Made by a program: the position numbers and the translations under genes. Below, piece by piece: positions 25,285 through 33,938 of a DNA stretch of 64,000 nt. Position 1 is the stretch's first letter. Each line of letters starts with the position of its first letter. Origin of the DNA: Indibacter alkaliphilus LW1 (GTDB lineage: Bacteria > Bacteroidota > Bacteroidia > Cytophagales > Cyclobacteriaceae); assembly GCF_000295935.2 (NCBI RefSeq), contig NZ_ALWO02000047.1:1-64000 (forward strand), given 5' to 3'. The notes beneath the pieces were generated by a model. It was not told the DNA's origin, ran no database searches, and saw only the letters and a list, made by a program, of their open reading frames with translations.

Positions 25285-26619
25285 ATGAGCACTATCTTCC
25301 AAAAAGGCTTTACGATATTAAGCCTGTTCATGCTTTTTACTTTTCAAGTATTTGGACAAAAAGACTACCAACCTACTGAAGAAAATCTCAAAAACCGGGA
25401 ATGGTTTCAGGACAACAAGTATGGGCTCTTTGTACATTGGGGGGTCTATTCCGTCATGGCTGGTGGCGGGGACATGGGAATTGCCGAATGGATTATGAAC
25501 CAAAAACAGATCCCCATTACAGCTTATGAAAATTTACCTAGTTTTTTCAATCCCATTGAATTTGATGCTGAGGAATGGGTAGCAATGGTCAAAAAAGCCG
25601 GGATGCGATACATTACCATTACGTCCAAGCATCATGATGGATTTGCGATGTATGACTCCAAAGCTTCTGACTATAACATTGTCAAAAAGACGCCGTTTAA
25701 ACGTGACGTTCTCAAAGAACTCAAAGATGCCTGTGATAAGGAAGGTATCAAACTTTTCTTCTATTATTCCCAATTGGACTGGCATCACCCTGATTACTAT
25801 CCAAGAGGAAGTACCGGAAAAGGATACACAGGCAGACCTGATTCGGGAGAATGGAGAAAGTACATAGATTACATGAAAGACCAACTGACTGAGTTGCTGA
25901 CCAATTATGGTGAAATCGGTGGGATTTGGTTTGATGGCCAATGGGACAAATACGATGAAAATTGGTACTTGGACGAAATCTACAGCCATATACATAGCTT
26001 ACAACCAGGTGCGCTAATAGGATCCAATCATCACTTGGCACCCTTTCCTGGTGAAGATTTTCAGATGTTCGAAAGAGATTTGCCTGGAGAAAACACCATG
26101 GGATTCAATAAAGGTGCTGAAATCTCTCAGGAACTGCCTTTGGAAATGTGCGAAACCATGAACGGCAGCTGGGGATACAACATTAAGGACAGAAGATTCA
26201 AAAGTTCCAGCCAACTATTGGAAACCATGATCAGAGCTGCTGGATATGGTGCCAATTTCCTACTGAACACAGGACCTCTGCCCAATGGCAAAATCCAATC
26301 TGAAAATGTAGATACCTTGATGGTGATGGCGAATTGGTTAGAGAAAAACGGGGAAACTATTTACGGAACCAGAAAAGGTCCTGTAGAACCAAGACCTTGG
26401 GGCGTCACCACACAAAAAGACAACAAGGTATTTGTACACTTGCTGGCCTGGAAAGATGAGTCTATTTTGATCCCTTCAGTGGGTAAAAAGGTGAAATCTG
26501 CAAAACTATTCTCTGACAATAGTAAGATTAAATACTCTGAATCAAATGAGGGCATTCTACTCACTATACCTTATAGCAAGCGCAAACCTCTGGAAACTAT
26601 AGTAGTATTGGAATTATAA
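25285..26619 (+). CDS. Alpha-L-fucosidase, GH29, exported
   Basis: The start at 25285 gives a signal peptide (MSTIFQKGFTILSLFML to VFGQ); the frame is open further upstream but with an unlikely N-terminus. The catalytic barrel follows: KYGLFVHWGVYSV, YITITSKHHDGFAMYDS with the two substrate-binding His, and GGIWFDGQWD where Asp217 is the GH29 nucleophile. LETMIRAAGYGANFLLNTGP is also a family landmark. A small C-terminal beta domain ends the protein (444 residues). It releases L-fucose from glycans in the periplasm. It stands alone; no fucose catabolic genes are near. Confidence 0.92.
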   Translation: MSTIFQKGFTILSLFMLFTFQVFGQKDYQPTEENLKNREWFQDNKYGLFVHWGVYSVMAGGGDMGIAEWIMNQKQIPITAYENLPSFFNPIEFDAEEWVAMVKKAGMRYITITSKHHDGFAMYDSKASDYNIVKKTPFKRDVLKELKDACDKEGIKLFFYYSQLDWHHPDYYPRGSTGKGYTGRPDSGEWRKYIDYMKDQLTELLTNYGEIGGIWFDGQWDKYDENWYLDEIYSHIHSLQPGALIGSNHHLAPFPGEDFQMFERDLPGENTMGFNKGAEISQELPLEMCETMNGSWGYNIKDRRFKSSSQLLETMIRAAGYGANFLLNTGPLPNGKIQSENVDTLMVMANWLEKNGETIYGTRKGPVEPRPWGVTTQKDNKVFVHLLAWKDESILIPSVGKKVKSAKLFSDNSKIKYSESNEGILLTIPYSKRKPLETIVVLEL

Positions 26620-26717
26620 GAATTTGGAAACTCGGGGATAGATTATTGAAATAGCTTAGCTTTTTATTACATTAGAGATTCGTAAACTTATAAAATCACC
26701 AATCAAACTCATTTACA

Positions 26718-26939
26718 ATGAAAATCTCTAAAAGCTTTAAGTCAAGTTTGACGCTTGTATTTGCATTTGGATTTCTATTTGCTGTAGCCACTACATCTTG
26801 TGGACCAAAGAAATCAGAATCCGATACTGAACAAGTAGAGGAGCACCCTGCTGAAGAAGAGCATCCGACCGAGGGAGGAGAGCATCCTTCAAGTGATGAG
26901 CACCCATCAGAGGGAGGGGAACATCCTTCAAACGATTAA
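26718..26939 (+). CDS. Small lipoprotein with EHP-repeat tail
   Basis: This 73-residue protein has a lipoprotein signal (FAVATTSC, lipidated Cys28). The mature part is only 46 residues and consists mainly of five EHP units separated by short Glu/Gly/Ser spacers (EHPTEGG, EHPSSD, EHPSEGG). The tail is acidic, has no hydrophobic core and carries five histidines, which would suit metal binding or a flexible surface tail. I know no named family. It sits between the fucosidase gene and a strong two-way terminator. Confidence 0.75.
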   Translation: MKISKSFKSSLTLVFAFGFLFAVATTSCGPKKSESDTEQVEEHPAEEEHPTEGGEHPSSDEHPSEGGEHPSND

Positions 26940-26941
26940 TT

Positions 26942-26970
26942 AAAAGGCAACCCAAATGGTTGCCTTTTTT
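26942..26970. terminator. Bidirectional terminator between convergent genes
   Basis: AAAAGGCAACC, five-base loop, GGTTGCCTTTTTT. It serves the EHP-lipoprotein on the plus strand and the transglutaminase gene on the minus strand, whose stop overlaps its end. Confidence 0.85.
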
Positions 26971-28318
26971 AATTCTTCCTTACAAAGGAGAAACTTGTCT
27001 TTGGATAAACCTCACCTTCCTCTGTCTCCATAATAGGATAGGCCAAAAAATTAATCGGACCACCTGATGGTGAAGGTTCAACCACCAAATCCCTTCCTTG
27101 GCTCAATTCAATCCTGTTGGCGGGGTGTCTACCAAAGTAGTATGTTGCTAAAGCGGTATATTTATTTCCTTCAGAAATATCAACTGGCCACCATTTCCCA
27201 TCTGCGTAGAATTCAGCCCAACAATGATATCCATCTATCCCTCCTTCATTTCTGTCAGAAGGAATAGAGGCTCCTATCGAGAATCGTGCAGGTATTTCGA
27301 TGGACCTGGCCAGGGATATAAACAAAGAATGAAACTCTGTGCAATTACCGGTTTTGGAATCACATGCCAATACAGAATTACCAGTCCCATATTCACCAAA
27401 TTTCATGTAACGCATATTGTCAATGATGTAATCATACAATGCTCTTGCCTGCATAAGTTTTCCTTCTTTTTCCTTCCCTTTGATAGCCTCAGCAGCTATT
27501 TCGCTAAACCTCCCTCCTATGGGCATCAATAAATTTGGTTGTAAGTATCTTGGGTCGATTTCAAGCTCTGAATCATAAGGTGATTTTTCCTTTCTTGATA
27601 CTTCATATATCACTTCGATCTTTTCACCCGAATGCTCTGCATCCAGCTCCAAATAGAGTATATCATTACCAAATTCTTTTTCTTTGAGGATTTTGTGAAC
27701 TCCGGGGTAGTCCATTGACACAATGCTCACAGTTTGGAAGTTATCTGTTTTTGCCAGTGGAATCCATACTTTAGCTTGCTCTTTGATATCAGGAACAATA
27801 GCCTCATATCTAAATTCGAATTTATCGTCCCCCTCTATCACTCCTAGTAATTCTGTGGTGGCTTCCTCCACAGGCACCCTCCTCCAGGTTTTATCTACTA
27901 CCTGTTTCCAGGTATAGAATGGCTTGCCATTGAGTTTGTGCAAAGAAGTTTCTGTAACCAACATTTCCCCAGGTTTCCCTTCCAGAAAAAAATCGACATC
28001 ATACACGTCTCCTTCTTCATCGGCCAAGTCCACACAGGCAAAATGCCTATCAGGACCTAAATTGGAAAGATACTCAGTATGTACCCTGACCAACTTTAGC
28101 CGTAATTGCCTTTTCTCATCATTGACCAAAAAATAACCTCCATTTGCAGAAGTTTCCCTGTCAATATATGCTTTGATCCCTTCTTCTATTTCAGCAATGG
28201 AGGTCCGCTTCCAGGAAGTTTGGGATGTCGTGCTTTCACTTTGTTCTTCATTGTTTTTTTGAGGACTACATGCACCGAAGAGCAGAAGTAACACTATGGT
28301 GGAGTTCAGAATTTTCAT
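26969..28318 (-). CDS. Transglutaminase-like domain lipoprotein
   Basis: This 449-residue protein has a lipoprotein signal (LLLFGACS, Cys17). The N-terminal half (about 30-265) is beta-rich and unassigned. The transglutaminase/protease-like fold spans about 285-400 with the full triad: Cys326 in KTGNCTEFHSLF, His365 in GYHCWAEFY and Asp380 in WWPVDISEG. Such domains act as peptidases or in peptide or carbohydrate turnover. It faces the periplasm or surface. It is monocistronic, with a shared terminator behind and the rhodanese gene divergent in front. Confidence 0.88.
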   Translation of the reverse strand: MKILNSTIVLLLLFGACSPQKNNEEQSESTTSQTSWKRTSIAEIEEGIKAYIDRETSANGGYFLVNDEKRQLRLKLVRVHTEYLSNLGPDRHFACVDLADEEGDVYDVDFFLEGKPGEMLVTETSLHKLNGKPFYTWKQVVDKTWRRVPVEEATTELLGVIEGDDKFEFRYEAIVPDIKEQAKVWIPLAKTDNFQTVSIVSMDYPGVHKILKEKEFGNDILYLELDAEHSGEKIEVIYEVSRKEKSPYDSELEIDPRYLQPNLLMPIGGRFSEIAAEAIKGKEKEGKLMQARALYDYIIDNMRYMKFGEYGTGNSVLACDSKTGNCTEFHSLFISLARSIEIPARFSIGASIPSDRNEGGIDGYHCWAEFYADGKWWPVDISEGNKYTALATYYFGRHPANRIELSQGRDLVVEPSPSGGPINFLAYPIMETEEGEVYPKTSFSFVRKN

Positions 28319-28509
28319 ACTTACAGAAATTGATTTAGAAAGGGCGGAGGCAATATTCCAAGGTTGTAATAAAATTCCACTATTTCTAATTTAAAACTTT
28401 TAATCTATCTGGAAGTGAACTTATTTATCCTAAATTTAGATTTTACCCTTTATGTTCGATAAGATAATTTTTAATAAGTTTACAAAAAACCAAAAACTGA
28501 AGATTTGAG

Positions 28510-28923
28510 ATGAATACTCATAAAATAACGGCAATAGCTTCTATGATCATGATTTCGCTCACCTGGATAAGCTGCGCAAGTGACAAACAAACGAGTGATG
28601 ACATGGCGGTAGAACAGGTAGATAACGAAACTTTCCAAAAATTGATCACTGAAGGAAATGGCATTTTATTGGATGTCCGAACAGAAGAGGAAATTACCAA
28701 TGGAGTGATTTTAGAACCTAAAAAAATAGATTTCTCGAGTGCTGATTTTTCAGAACAGTTAGATCGTTTGCCGAAAGATTCAGAAATTTATGTGTATTGT
28801 GCTGTTGGTGGAAGAAGCGGTAAAACTGCTGAGCTTTTGAAAGAAAAAGGATTCAAAAAAATATATAACTTAAGGGGTGGTTACGAAGAATGGAAAAAAG
28901 AAGGCTATCCAGTTAACGAATAA
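28510..28923 (+). CDS. Rhodanese-like domain lipoprotein
   Basis: This 137-residue protein has a lipoprotein signal (LTWISC, Cys22) followed by one rhodanese domain (about 35-135). The active-site loop is CAVGGR with Cys97, the persulfide-forming residue, preceded by LLDVRTEEE and followed by LRGGYEEWKKEGYP. Rhodaneses move sulfane sulfur between acceptors; being lipid-anchored, this one works in the periplasm or at the membrane. The six-residue loop with a small Gly-Gly is a sulfurtransferase type, unlike the longer phosphatase loop. Monocistronic, with its own terminator. Confidence 0.9.
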   Translation: MNTHKITAIASMIMISLTWISCASDKQTSDDMAVEQVDNETFQKLITEGNGILLDVRTEEEITNGVILEPKKIDFSSADFSEQLDRLPKDSEIYVYCAVGGRSGKTAELLKEKGFKKIYNLRGGYEEWKKEGYPVNE

Positions 28924-28950
28924 AAAACCGGAGTTTCCTCCGGTTTTTTT
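28922..28950. terminator. Bidirectional terminator (rhodanese / DUF1080)
   Basis: AAAAACCGGAG, TTTC loop, CTCCGGTTTTTTT, placed exactly between two convergent genes. Confidence 0.85.
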
Positions 28951-28952
28951 AT

Positions 28953-29687
28953 TTAAAGTTGTTTGATTCTGATATTTCTAAACCATACCTCATCACCATG
29001 GTCTTGGAGGGCTATTTTACCCTTTTTATACTTACTAAAACCAGGCATATCCTTAAATTTGGATCCTGCTACCATTTCCTCCCATTCTGCAGTCCAAAGA
29101 CTTGTGGAGACAACCATAACACCGTTTAAATGAAGCTCTAATTCGCCTTGGTTGACGATAATTTCTGCTAGATTCCATTCACCCAAGGGCTTGACAGTCT
29201 CTTCACTTGATTCGATCAAATCATAAAGATCTCCCGCTCTGTGAGTGACAATTTTGGCATCAGGATGCCCATCATTATCCAAAATCTGCATTTCCAGACC
29301 AGTCATCCAAGGATAAGAATATTCCTCTGATTCATGTACAAGAAATATGATACCACTGTTTCCGTTTTCTGCAATTTTCCACTCCAACTGGAAATGGAAA
29401 TTTTCAAATTCTTCCACAGTCACAATATCACCAGCATCACCTGCTTCCCAGTTTTCTTTATTGGCGGCATCCAGAAATATAGTTTCATCCTGGATTTTCC
29501 AAGCTTTTCCTACATCACCCCCTCCGTATTTTTTCCAACCATCGAATGATTGACCATCAAATAGGTCAACCCACTCGTTTTCTTCAGATTCAATTTCAAT
29601 AGTCTCTACTGTTTGCTCGGACGATCCACCACAAGAAAAAGCCAAGGTAGCCGAAAACATCAGGGTATAACCAAGGTTTTTCATCAT
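28953..29687 (-). CDS. DUF1080 (3-keto-disaccharide hydrolase-like) lipoprotein
   Basis: This 244-residue protein has a lipoprotein signal (TLAFSCGG, Cys19). The rest is a concanavalin-like beta-sandwich of the DUF1080 family, starting EWVDLFDGQSFDGWKKYGGG and containing FENFHFQLEWKIAENGNSGIIF and LEMQILDNDGHPDAK, with FRNIRIKQL at the end. Members of this family cleave 3-keto-glycosides. The start codon overlaps the cytochrome c stop (TAATG), so the two are coupled. Together with the GMC dehydrogenase across the divergent region, a role in 3-ketoglycoside cleavage is a reasonable inference. Confidence 0.88.
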   Translation of the reverse strand: MMKNLGYTLMFSATLAFSCGGSSEQTVETIEIESEENEWVDLFDGQSFDGWKKYGGGDVGKAWKIQDETIFLDAANKENWEAGDAGDIVTVEEFENFHFQLEWKIAENGNSGIIFLVHESEEYSYPWMTGLEMQILDNDGHPDAKIVTHRAGDLYDLIESSEETVKPLGEWNLAEIIVNQGELELHLNGVMVVSTSLWTAEWEEMVAGSKFKDMPGFSKYKKGKIALQDHGDEVWFRNIRIKQL

Positions 29688-30118
29688 TATTTTTTAAGAA
29701 GTAAAACGTATTTCACAATAGTTTCCACGTCTGAATTGTCCAGGTGAGGATGCGCCGGCATGGGAACTTCACCCCATTCTCCTACATTTCCTTTGATCAC
29801 TCTGGAAGTCAGGAGTTCGACATTCTCCTGAGTGTTTTCATATTTGGCTGCAACATCAGCATAAGAAGGACCTACTATTTTTCTCTCAACCATATGGCAA
29901 GCAGTACAGCCTGCCTCTTTAGCTTTAGAAGATCCCGCTACAAATACCGGATCATCTTTGTATTTATCTTCCAAGCTTTGTGAAGCTGCCGGAGCAGGAG
30001 CACTGGAGCTTGTTGTTGATGACTCTGAAGAAGAATCCGAGGAACTCCCTCCTCCACAAGAATATGCTAAGGTCGAGATTGCGATCACTCCCATAGCCAT
30101 TGATTTTGCGATTTTCAT
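29687..30118 (-). CDS. Cytochrome c (class I), lipoprotein
   Basis: This 143-residue protein has a lipoprotein signal (STLAYSC, Cys21), a Ser/Ala/Pro-rich linker (about 25-48) and one cytochrome c domain. The heme site is Cys71-Thr-Ala-Cys74-His75 and the likely sixth ligand is Met120 in GEVPMPAHP. It is a small electron carrier tethered to the membrane. It sits between the DUF1080 gene and a sugar isomerase gene on the minus strand and is a plausible electron acceptor for the periplasmic GMC dehydrogenase encoded about 5 kb away. Confidence 0.92.
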   Translation of the reverse strand: MKIAKSMAMGVIAISTLAYSCGGGSSSDSSSESSTTSSSAPAPAASQSLEDKYKDDPVFVAGSSKAKEAGCTACHMVERKIVGPSYADVAAKYENTQENVELLTSRVIKGNVGEWGEVPMPAHPHLDNSDVETIVKYVLLLKK

Positions 30119-30136
30119 GCGAATTAATTTTGTTAA

Positions 30137-31189
30137 TTAAATACCTAAAACTTTTTTGTTGAATGCTTCATCGGCACCAGTGCCGGCGAAATCATCAAAA
30201 GCTTTCTCAGTTACTCTTATGATATGATCAGCTATAAAAGGGGCTCCTTCAATTGCACCTTGCTCTGGATGCTTGATGGCACATTCCCATTCCAAGACTG
30301 CCCAGCCATCAAAGTCATACTGGGAAAGTTTGCTAAAGATACCACTAAAATCTACTTGTCCATCACCTAATGAACGAAATCTTCCTGCCCTTTCTACCCA
30401 GCCTTGGAAGCCTCCATACACGCCTTGCTTGCCTGTAGGGTTGAATTCAGCATCTTTTACGTGGAACATTTTGATTCTTTCATGATAAAAATCAATGAAT
30501 TGTAAATAGTCCAAACACTGCAATACAAAGTGGCTCGGGTCATATAGGATATTTGCTCGTTTGTGATTGTTTACTTTTTCCAAAAACATCTCAAAAGTAA
30601 TCCCATCATGTAAGTCTTCTCCGGGATGTAACTCGTAACAAACGTCCACACCATATTGATCAAACTCATCAAGAATAGGAGTCCAACGCTTTGCAAGCTC
30701 AGTGAACCCTGTCTCTACCAAACCTGCCGGTCTTTGTGGCCATGGATATACAGTATGCCACATCAACGCTCCTGAAAATGTTGCATGTGCTGTAAGTCCA
30801 AGGTTAGATGAAGCTTTAGCTGCGTACTTTAGTTGCTGGGTTGCCCATTCGGCCTTTCCTTTTAGGTTACCTGCAAGATTTGCAGGTGCAAATCCATCAA
30901 AAAGCTCATTGTAAGCCGGATGAACAGCTACCAATTGACCTTGAAGGTGGGTCGAAAGCTCGGTAATCTCCAAGCCTGCTTCTGTAACAACACCTTTGAT
31001 TTCATCTGCATAATCCTTGCTCTCTGCAGCTTTTTGAAGGTCTATCATCCTAGGATCCCATGAGGGGATCTGAACACCTTTATATCCAACATTTGCCATC
31101 CATTCACAAATTGATTTCAAATTGTTGAATGGGGCTGCATCATCTGCAAATTGCGCCAAAAATATCGCGGGTCCTTTAATGGTTTTCAT
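30137..31189 (-). CDS. Sugar phosphate isomerase/epimerase-like TIM-barrel protein
   Basis: A 350-residue cytoplasmic protein (no signal) of the AP-endonuclease-2/xylose-isomerase-like family. Family features are the strand motif VCYELHPGEDLHDG, ILYDPSHFVLQCLDYLQF with metal-binding Asp/His, KMFHVKDAEFN, and late WAVLEWECAIKHPEQG with a ligand Glu. It begins LAQFADDAAPF and GVQIPSWDP. It probably isomerises, epimerises or eliminates on a sugar or keto-sugar; the exact reaction is unknown. It lies 57 bases after the Gfo/Idh gene and 18 before cytochrome c, inside the minus-strand unit. Confidence 0.85.
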   Translation of the reverse strand: MKTIKGPAIFLAQFADDAAPFNNLKSICEWMANVGYKGVQIPSWDPRMIDLQKAAESKDYADEIKGVVTEAGLEITELSTHLQGQLVAVHPAYNELFDGFAPANLAGNLKGKAEWATQQLKYAAKASSNLGLTAHATFSGALMWHTVYPWPQRPAGLVETGFTELAKRWTPILDEFDQYGVDVCYELHPGEDLHDGITFEMFLEKVNNHKRANILYDPSHFVLQCLDYLQFIDFYHERIKMFHVKDAEFNPTGKQGVYGGFQGWVERAGRFRSLGDGQVDFSGIFSKLSQYDFDGWAVLEWECAIKHPEQGAIEGAPFIADHIIRVTEKAFDDFAGTGADEAFNKKVLGI

Positions 31190-31246
31190 AGGTTTATTAT
31201 TTAAGATTGTAGATTGTAGATTTTAGATTATTAGAAATGCTTGGTT
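31190..31246. repeat. Short GATTGTA direct repeats between two genes
   Basis: The intergenic gap contains four imperfect heptamer units (GATTGTA, GATTGTA, GATTTTA, GATTATT) at about 31205-31232. Such simple repeats are frequent between Bacteroidota genes; no function is seen. Confidence 0.5.
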
Positions 31247-32416
31247 TTATTTTTCAACCACAAAAGGGGTCCATTTTTGATCTGACTCTGAACTTGCCAA
31301 TACATGATCAATAAATGCCATTCCCCTGATACCGTCCTCGGCACCAGGAAAATCCCACCATTCTGCTTTGGGCTCCTCCCCTTTTCTGAGTGCATAAATG
31401 CAACGGGCAAAATTTCTGTAAATATTGGCAAAAGCTTCGATATAGCCTTCCGGATGTCCTGCGGGTGTTCTGGTGTTTTCATTTGCCATGGAACCAAGAT
31501 ATCCCGTACCTGCCCTGTAAATTTCCGCTGCTTTTCCAGGCCACCTGACAATTAGGGAGTTGTTATCTTCCTGTTGCCATTCCAATCCACCCTTGTCTCC
31601 ATAAACCCGGATTTTAAGGTTGTTTTCACAACCGGTATCTACCTGAGAGGCTGTTAAAATACCCGAAGCATTATTCTCAAAGCGCATCAATACTGCTCCA
31701 TCGTCGTCAATCGGCCTTCCTTCTACCTTGATATCCAAATCTGCACAGATTTTTGCAACTTTTATTCCAGTGACATATTCTGCAAGATTGAAAGCATGGG
31801 TCCCAATGTCTCCAAAGCAACCGGCTTTTCCATTCCTGGCAGGATCCGTCCTCCACTCAGCCTGTTTGTTGTTTTCATGTTCCAACAACTTATAAAGCCA
31901 TCCTTGTGGATATTCCACATACACTTTTTTGATTTCCCCAATCTCTCCATTTGCAATCATTTGCTTCATTTGCTTAATCATAGGATACCCTGTATATGTA
32001 TGGGTCAAGCAAAATAGCTTATCACTGCTTTTGATGATTTTATAAAGAGCCCTTCCTTCTTCATAATTCAAAGTCATAGGCTTATCAAGTACTACATGAA
32101 ATCCATTTTCCAAAGCCTTCTTTGTCGGATCAAAGTGTACATTGTTTGGTGTGACTATACTGATAATATCAATTCTTTCCTCCTCTGGTAATTGAAGTTC
32201 CTTTTGGATCATTTCATCATAGGAAGAATAAACTCTCGAGGAATCCAGCATGAGCTCTTCACCGGCTTGTCTGGACCTTTCGGGATTACTGCTGAATGCT
32301 CCTGCTGTAAGCTCTATCAGTCCATCCATGAGTGCGGCATTTCTATGGATAGCTCCAATAAATGCTCCAGGGCCACCTCCGACCATCCCCATTTTGAGTT
32401 TCTTTTGTATTGCCAT
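31247..32416 (-). CDS. Gfo/Idh/MocA family oxidoreductase
   Basis: A 389-residue NAD(P)-dependent sugar oxidoreductase. The Rossmann N-terminus starts KMGMVGGGPGAFIGAIHRNA, DIISIVTPNNVHFDPTK contributes the dinucleotide site, and HVVLDKPMTLNYEEG carries the catalytic Lys of the family. The C-terminal beta domain follows from about residue 135, including GCFGDIGTHAFNL. No TAT signal, so it is cytoplasmic. Members oxidise or reduce sugars or sugar acids, including 3-keto-sugar reduction. It is the first gene of the minus-strand unit and diverges from the MFS transporter gene. Confidence 0.9.
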   Translation of the reverse strand: MAIQKKLKMGMVGGGPGAFIGAIHRNAALMDGLIELTAGAFSSNPERSRQAGEELMLDSSRVYSSYDEMIQKELQLPEEERIDIISIVTPNNVHFDPTKKALENGFHVVLDKPMTLNYEEGRALYKIIKSSDKLFCLTHTYTGYPMIKQMKQMIANGEIGEIKKVYVEYPQGWLYKLLEHENNKQAEWRTDPARNGKAGCFGDIGTHAFNLAEYVTGIKVAKICADLDIKVEGRPIDDDGAVLMRFENNASGILTASQVDTGCENNLKIRVYGDKGGLEWQQEDNNSLIVRWPGKAAEIYRAGTGYLGSMANENTRTPAGHPEGYIEAFANIYRNFARCIYALRKGEEPKAEWWDFPGAEDGIRGMAFIDHVLASSESDQKWTPFVVEK

Positions 32417-32687
32417 TTTGTATCGGTTTAATGGTTTTATTAAATAATTTATTTTGGGTTATTTTTTTGTAAGATAATTTATGATTTTCATTCGCTTAAA
32501 ATGGAATTGAAATAATTTACCAATTGCAGTAAGATGTTATGAATGGTAAAGGATTGAAAAACAGATTAACTTATTTGTGCCTGTTTTAGAAAACAATTAA
32601 AAATAAGGCAAAAAACCTTAATTTTAAACAGAAATTTGATACTTTCCTTGCCGATTTAGTCTCTACACTAAACCTTAAGCCCCAAAA
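32417..32687. promoter_or_regulatory. Divergent control region of the sugar cluster
   Basis: This 271-base AT-rich gap separates the two divergent units and must hold both promoters. I see no clean TTTG-N19-TAnnTTTG pair, no obvious palindromic operator and no coding frame. No regulator gene lies within the cluster, so control probably comes from elsewhere. Confidence 0.4.
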
Positions 32688-33938
32688 ATGACCCTTGCTA
32701 TCCGATCTAAGTTATCGACAATGATGTTCCTGGAATTTTTCATCTGGGGCGCTTGGTTCGTCACAATGGGGACTTTTCTTGGCATGAATCTACAGGCAAG
32801 TGGAGCACAGACAGCGGCTGCCTTTTCCACCCAGTCATTTGGAGCCATAATAGCTCCATTTATTATAGGACTTATTGCAGATAGGTATTTCAATGCTGAA
32901 AGAATACTGGGTATACTTCACCTTTCAGGAGCTGCACTTATGTTTTTGATGTTCAGATCTGAAAGTTTTGGGGTCTTTTATCCAGCTGTCTTTATGTACA
33001 TGATCTTATATATGCCTACATTGGCATTGGTCAATTCGGTCTCTTTCAGACAAATGAGTGATCCTGAAAAGGAGTTTGCCAGTGTTAGAGTTTGGGGAAC
33101 AATAGGCTGGATTTCAGCTGGCTTGGTGATCAGCTATCTTTTCCACTGGGATTCCGTGGATGGAATGGCCCGAGGATTCTTAAAAAATACTTTTTTAATG
33201 GCTTCGATTGCATCATTGATTTTGGGTTTATTCAGCTTCACGCTTCCAAAAACACCTCCTAAAGCAGAGAAAGGAAGTCAGGTTTCTATTTCTGATATTT
33301 TGGGACTTGAGGCATTAAAACTTCTGAAGGATAAAAATTATCTCGTTTTCTTCATATCCTCAATATTGATCTGCATCCCCCTCGCTTTTTATTATCAAAA
33401 TGCCAATCCTTTTTTAGCGGAAATCGGCGTAAGCGATCCAACTGGTAAAATGACAATTGGCCAGGTCTCTGAAGCATTATTCCTATTGCTCTTACCTGTT
33501 TTTTTTAAGCGCTTTGGATTTAAAACAACACTCTTAATAGGCATGATAGCATGGGTGATCCGATATACACTATTTGCTTTTGGAGATGCTGAAGGAGGCT
33601 TGTGGATGCTCATTGTGGGCATTGCGCTGCATGGGATCTGTTATGACTTTTTCTTTGTCTCCGGACAGATTTATACAGATTCCAAAGCGGGACCAAAAAT
33701 CCAGTCTGCTGCACAAGGCATGATCACTTTGGCAACCTATGGAATCGGTATGCTGATAGGGTTTGCTATCGCCGGACAGGTCACTGATGTATATTTAAAT
33801 GCAGATGGATCACATGATTGGAACTCTATATGGCTGATTCCGGCAGGTATTGCTATATTAGTAGTCCTGTTTTTCCTTGTCCTATTCAAAAATGAAGTAT
33901 TGAGTAAAAAAACAGAACCTCAACCTATTAAGCGATGA
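32688..33938 (+). CDS. MFS transporter, nucleoside:H+ symporter (NHS) type
   Basis: A 416-residue protein with about 12 hydrophobic segments. The N-terminus FLEFFIWGAWFVTMGTFL, the IAPFIIGLIADRYF loop, SVRVWGTIGWI, and GICYDFFFVSGQIYTD near helix 10 are the patterns of the NupG/XapB-like family. Many Bacteroidota members of this family sit in sugar-modification clusters, so the substrate may be a sugar derivative instead of a nucleoside. Its stop overlaps the next start by four bases (ATGA), so it is translated together with the TAT-exported isomerase. Confidence 0.85.
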   Translation: MTLAIRSKLSTMMFLEFFIWGAWFVTMGTFLGMNLQASGAQTAAAFSTQSFGAIIAPFIIGLIADRYFNAERILGILHLSGAALMFLMFRSESFGVFYPAVFMYMILYMPTLALVNSVSFRQMSDPEKEFASVRVWGTIGWISAGLVISYLFHWDSVDGMARGFLKNTFLMASIASLILGLFSFTLPKTPPKAEKGSQVSISDILGLEALKLLKDKNYLVFFISSILICIPLAFYYQNANPFLAEIGVSDPTGKMTIGQVSEALFLLLLPVFFKRFGFKTTLLIGMIAWVIRYTLFAFGDAEGGLWMLIVGIALHGICYDFFFVSGQIYTDSKAGPKIQSAAQGMITLATYGIGMLIGFAIAGQVTDVYLNADGSHDWNSIWLIPAGIAILVVLFFLVLFKNEVLSKKTEPQPIKR

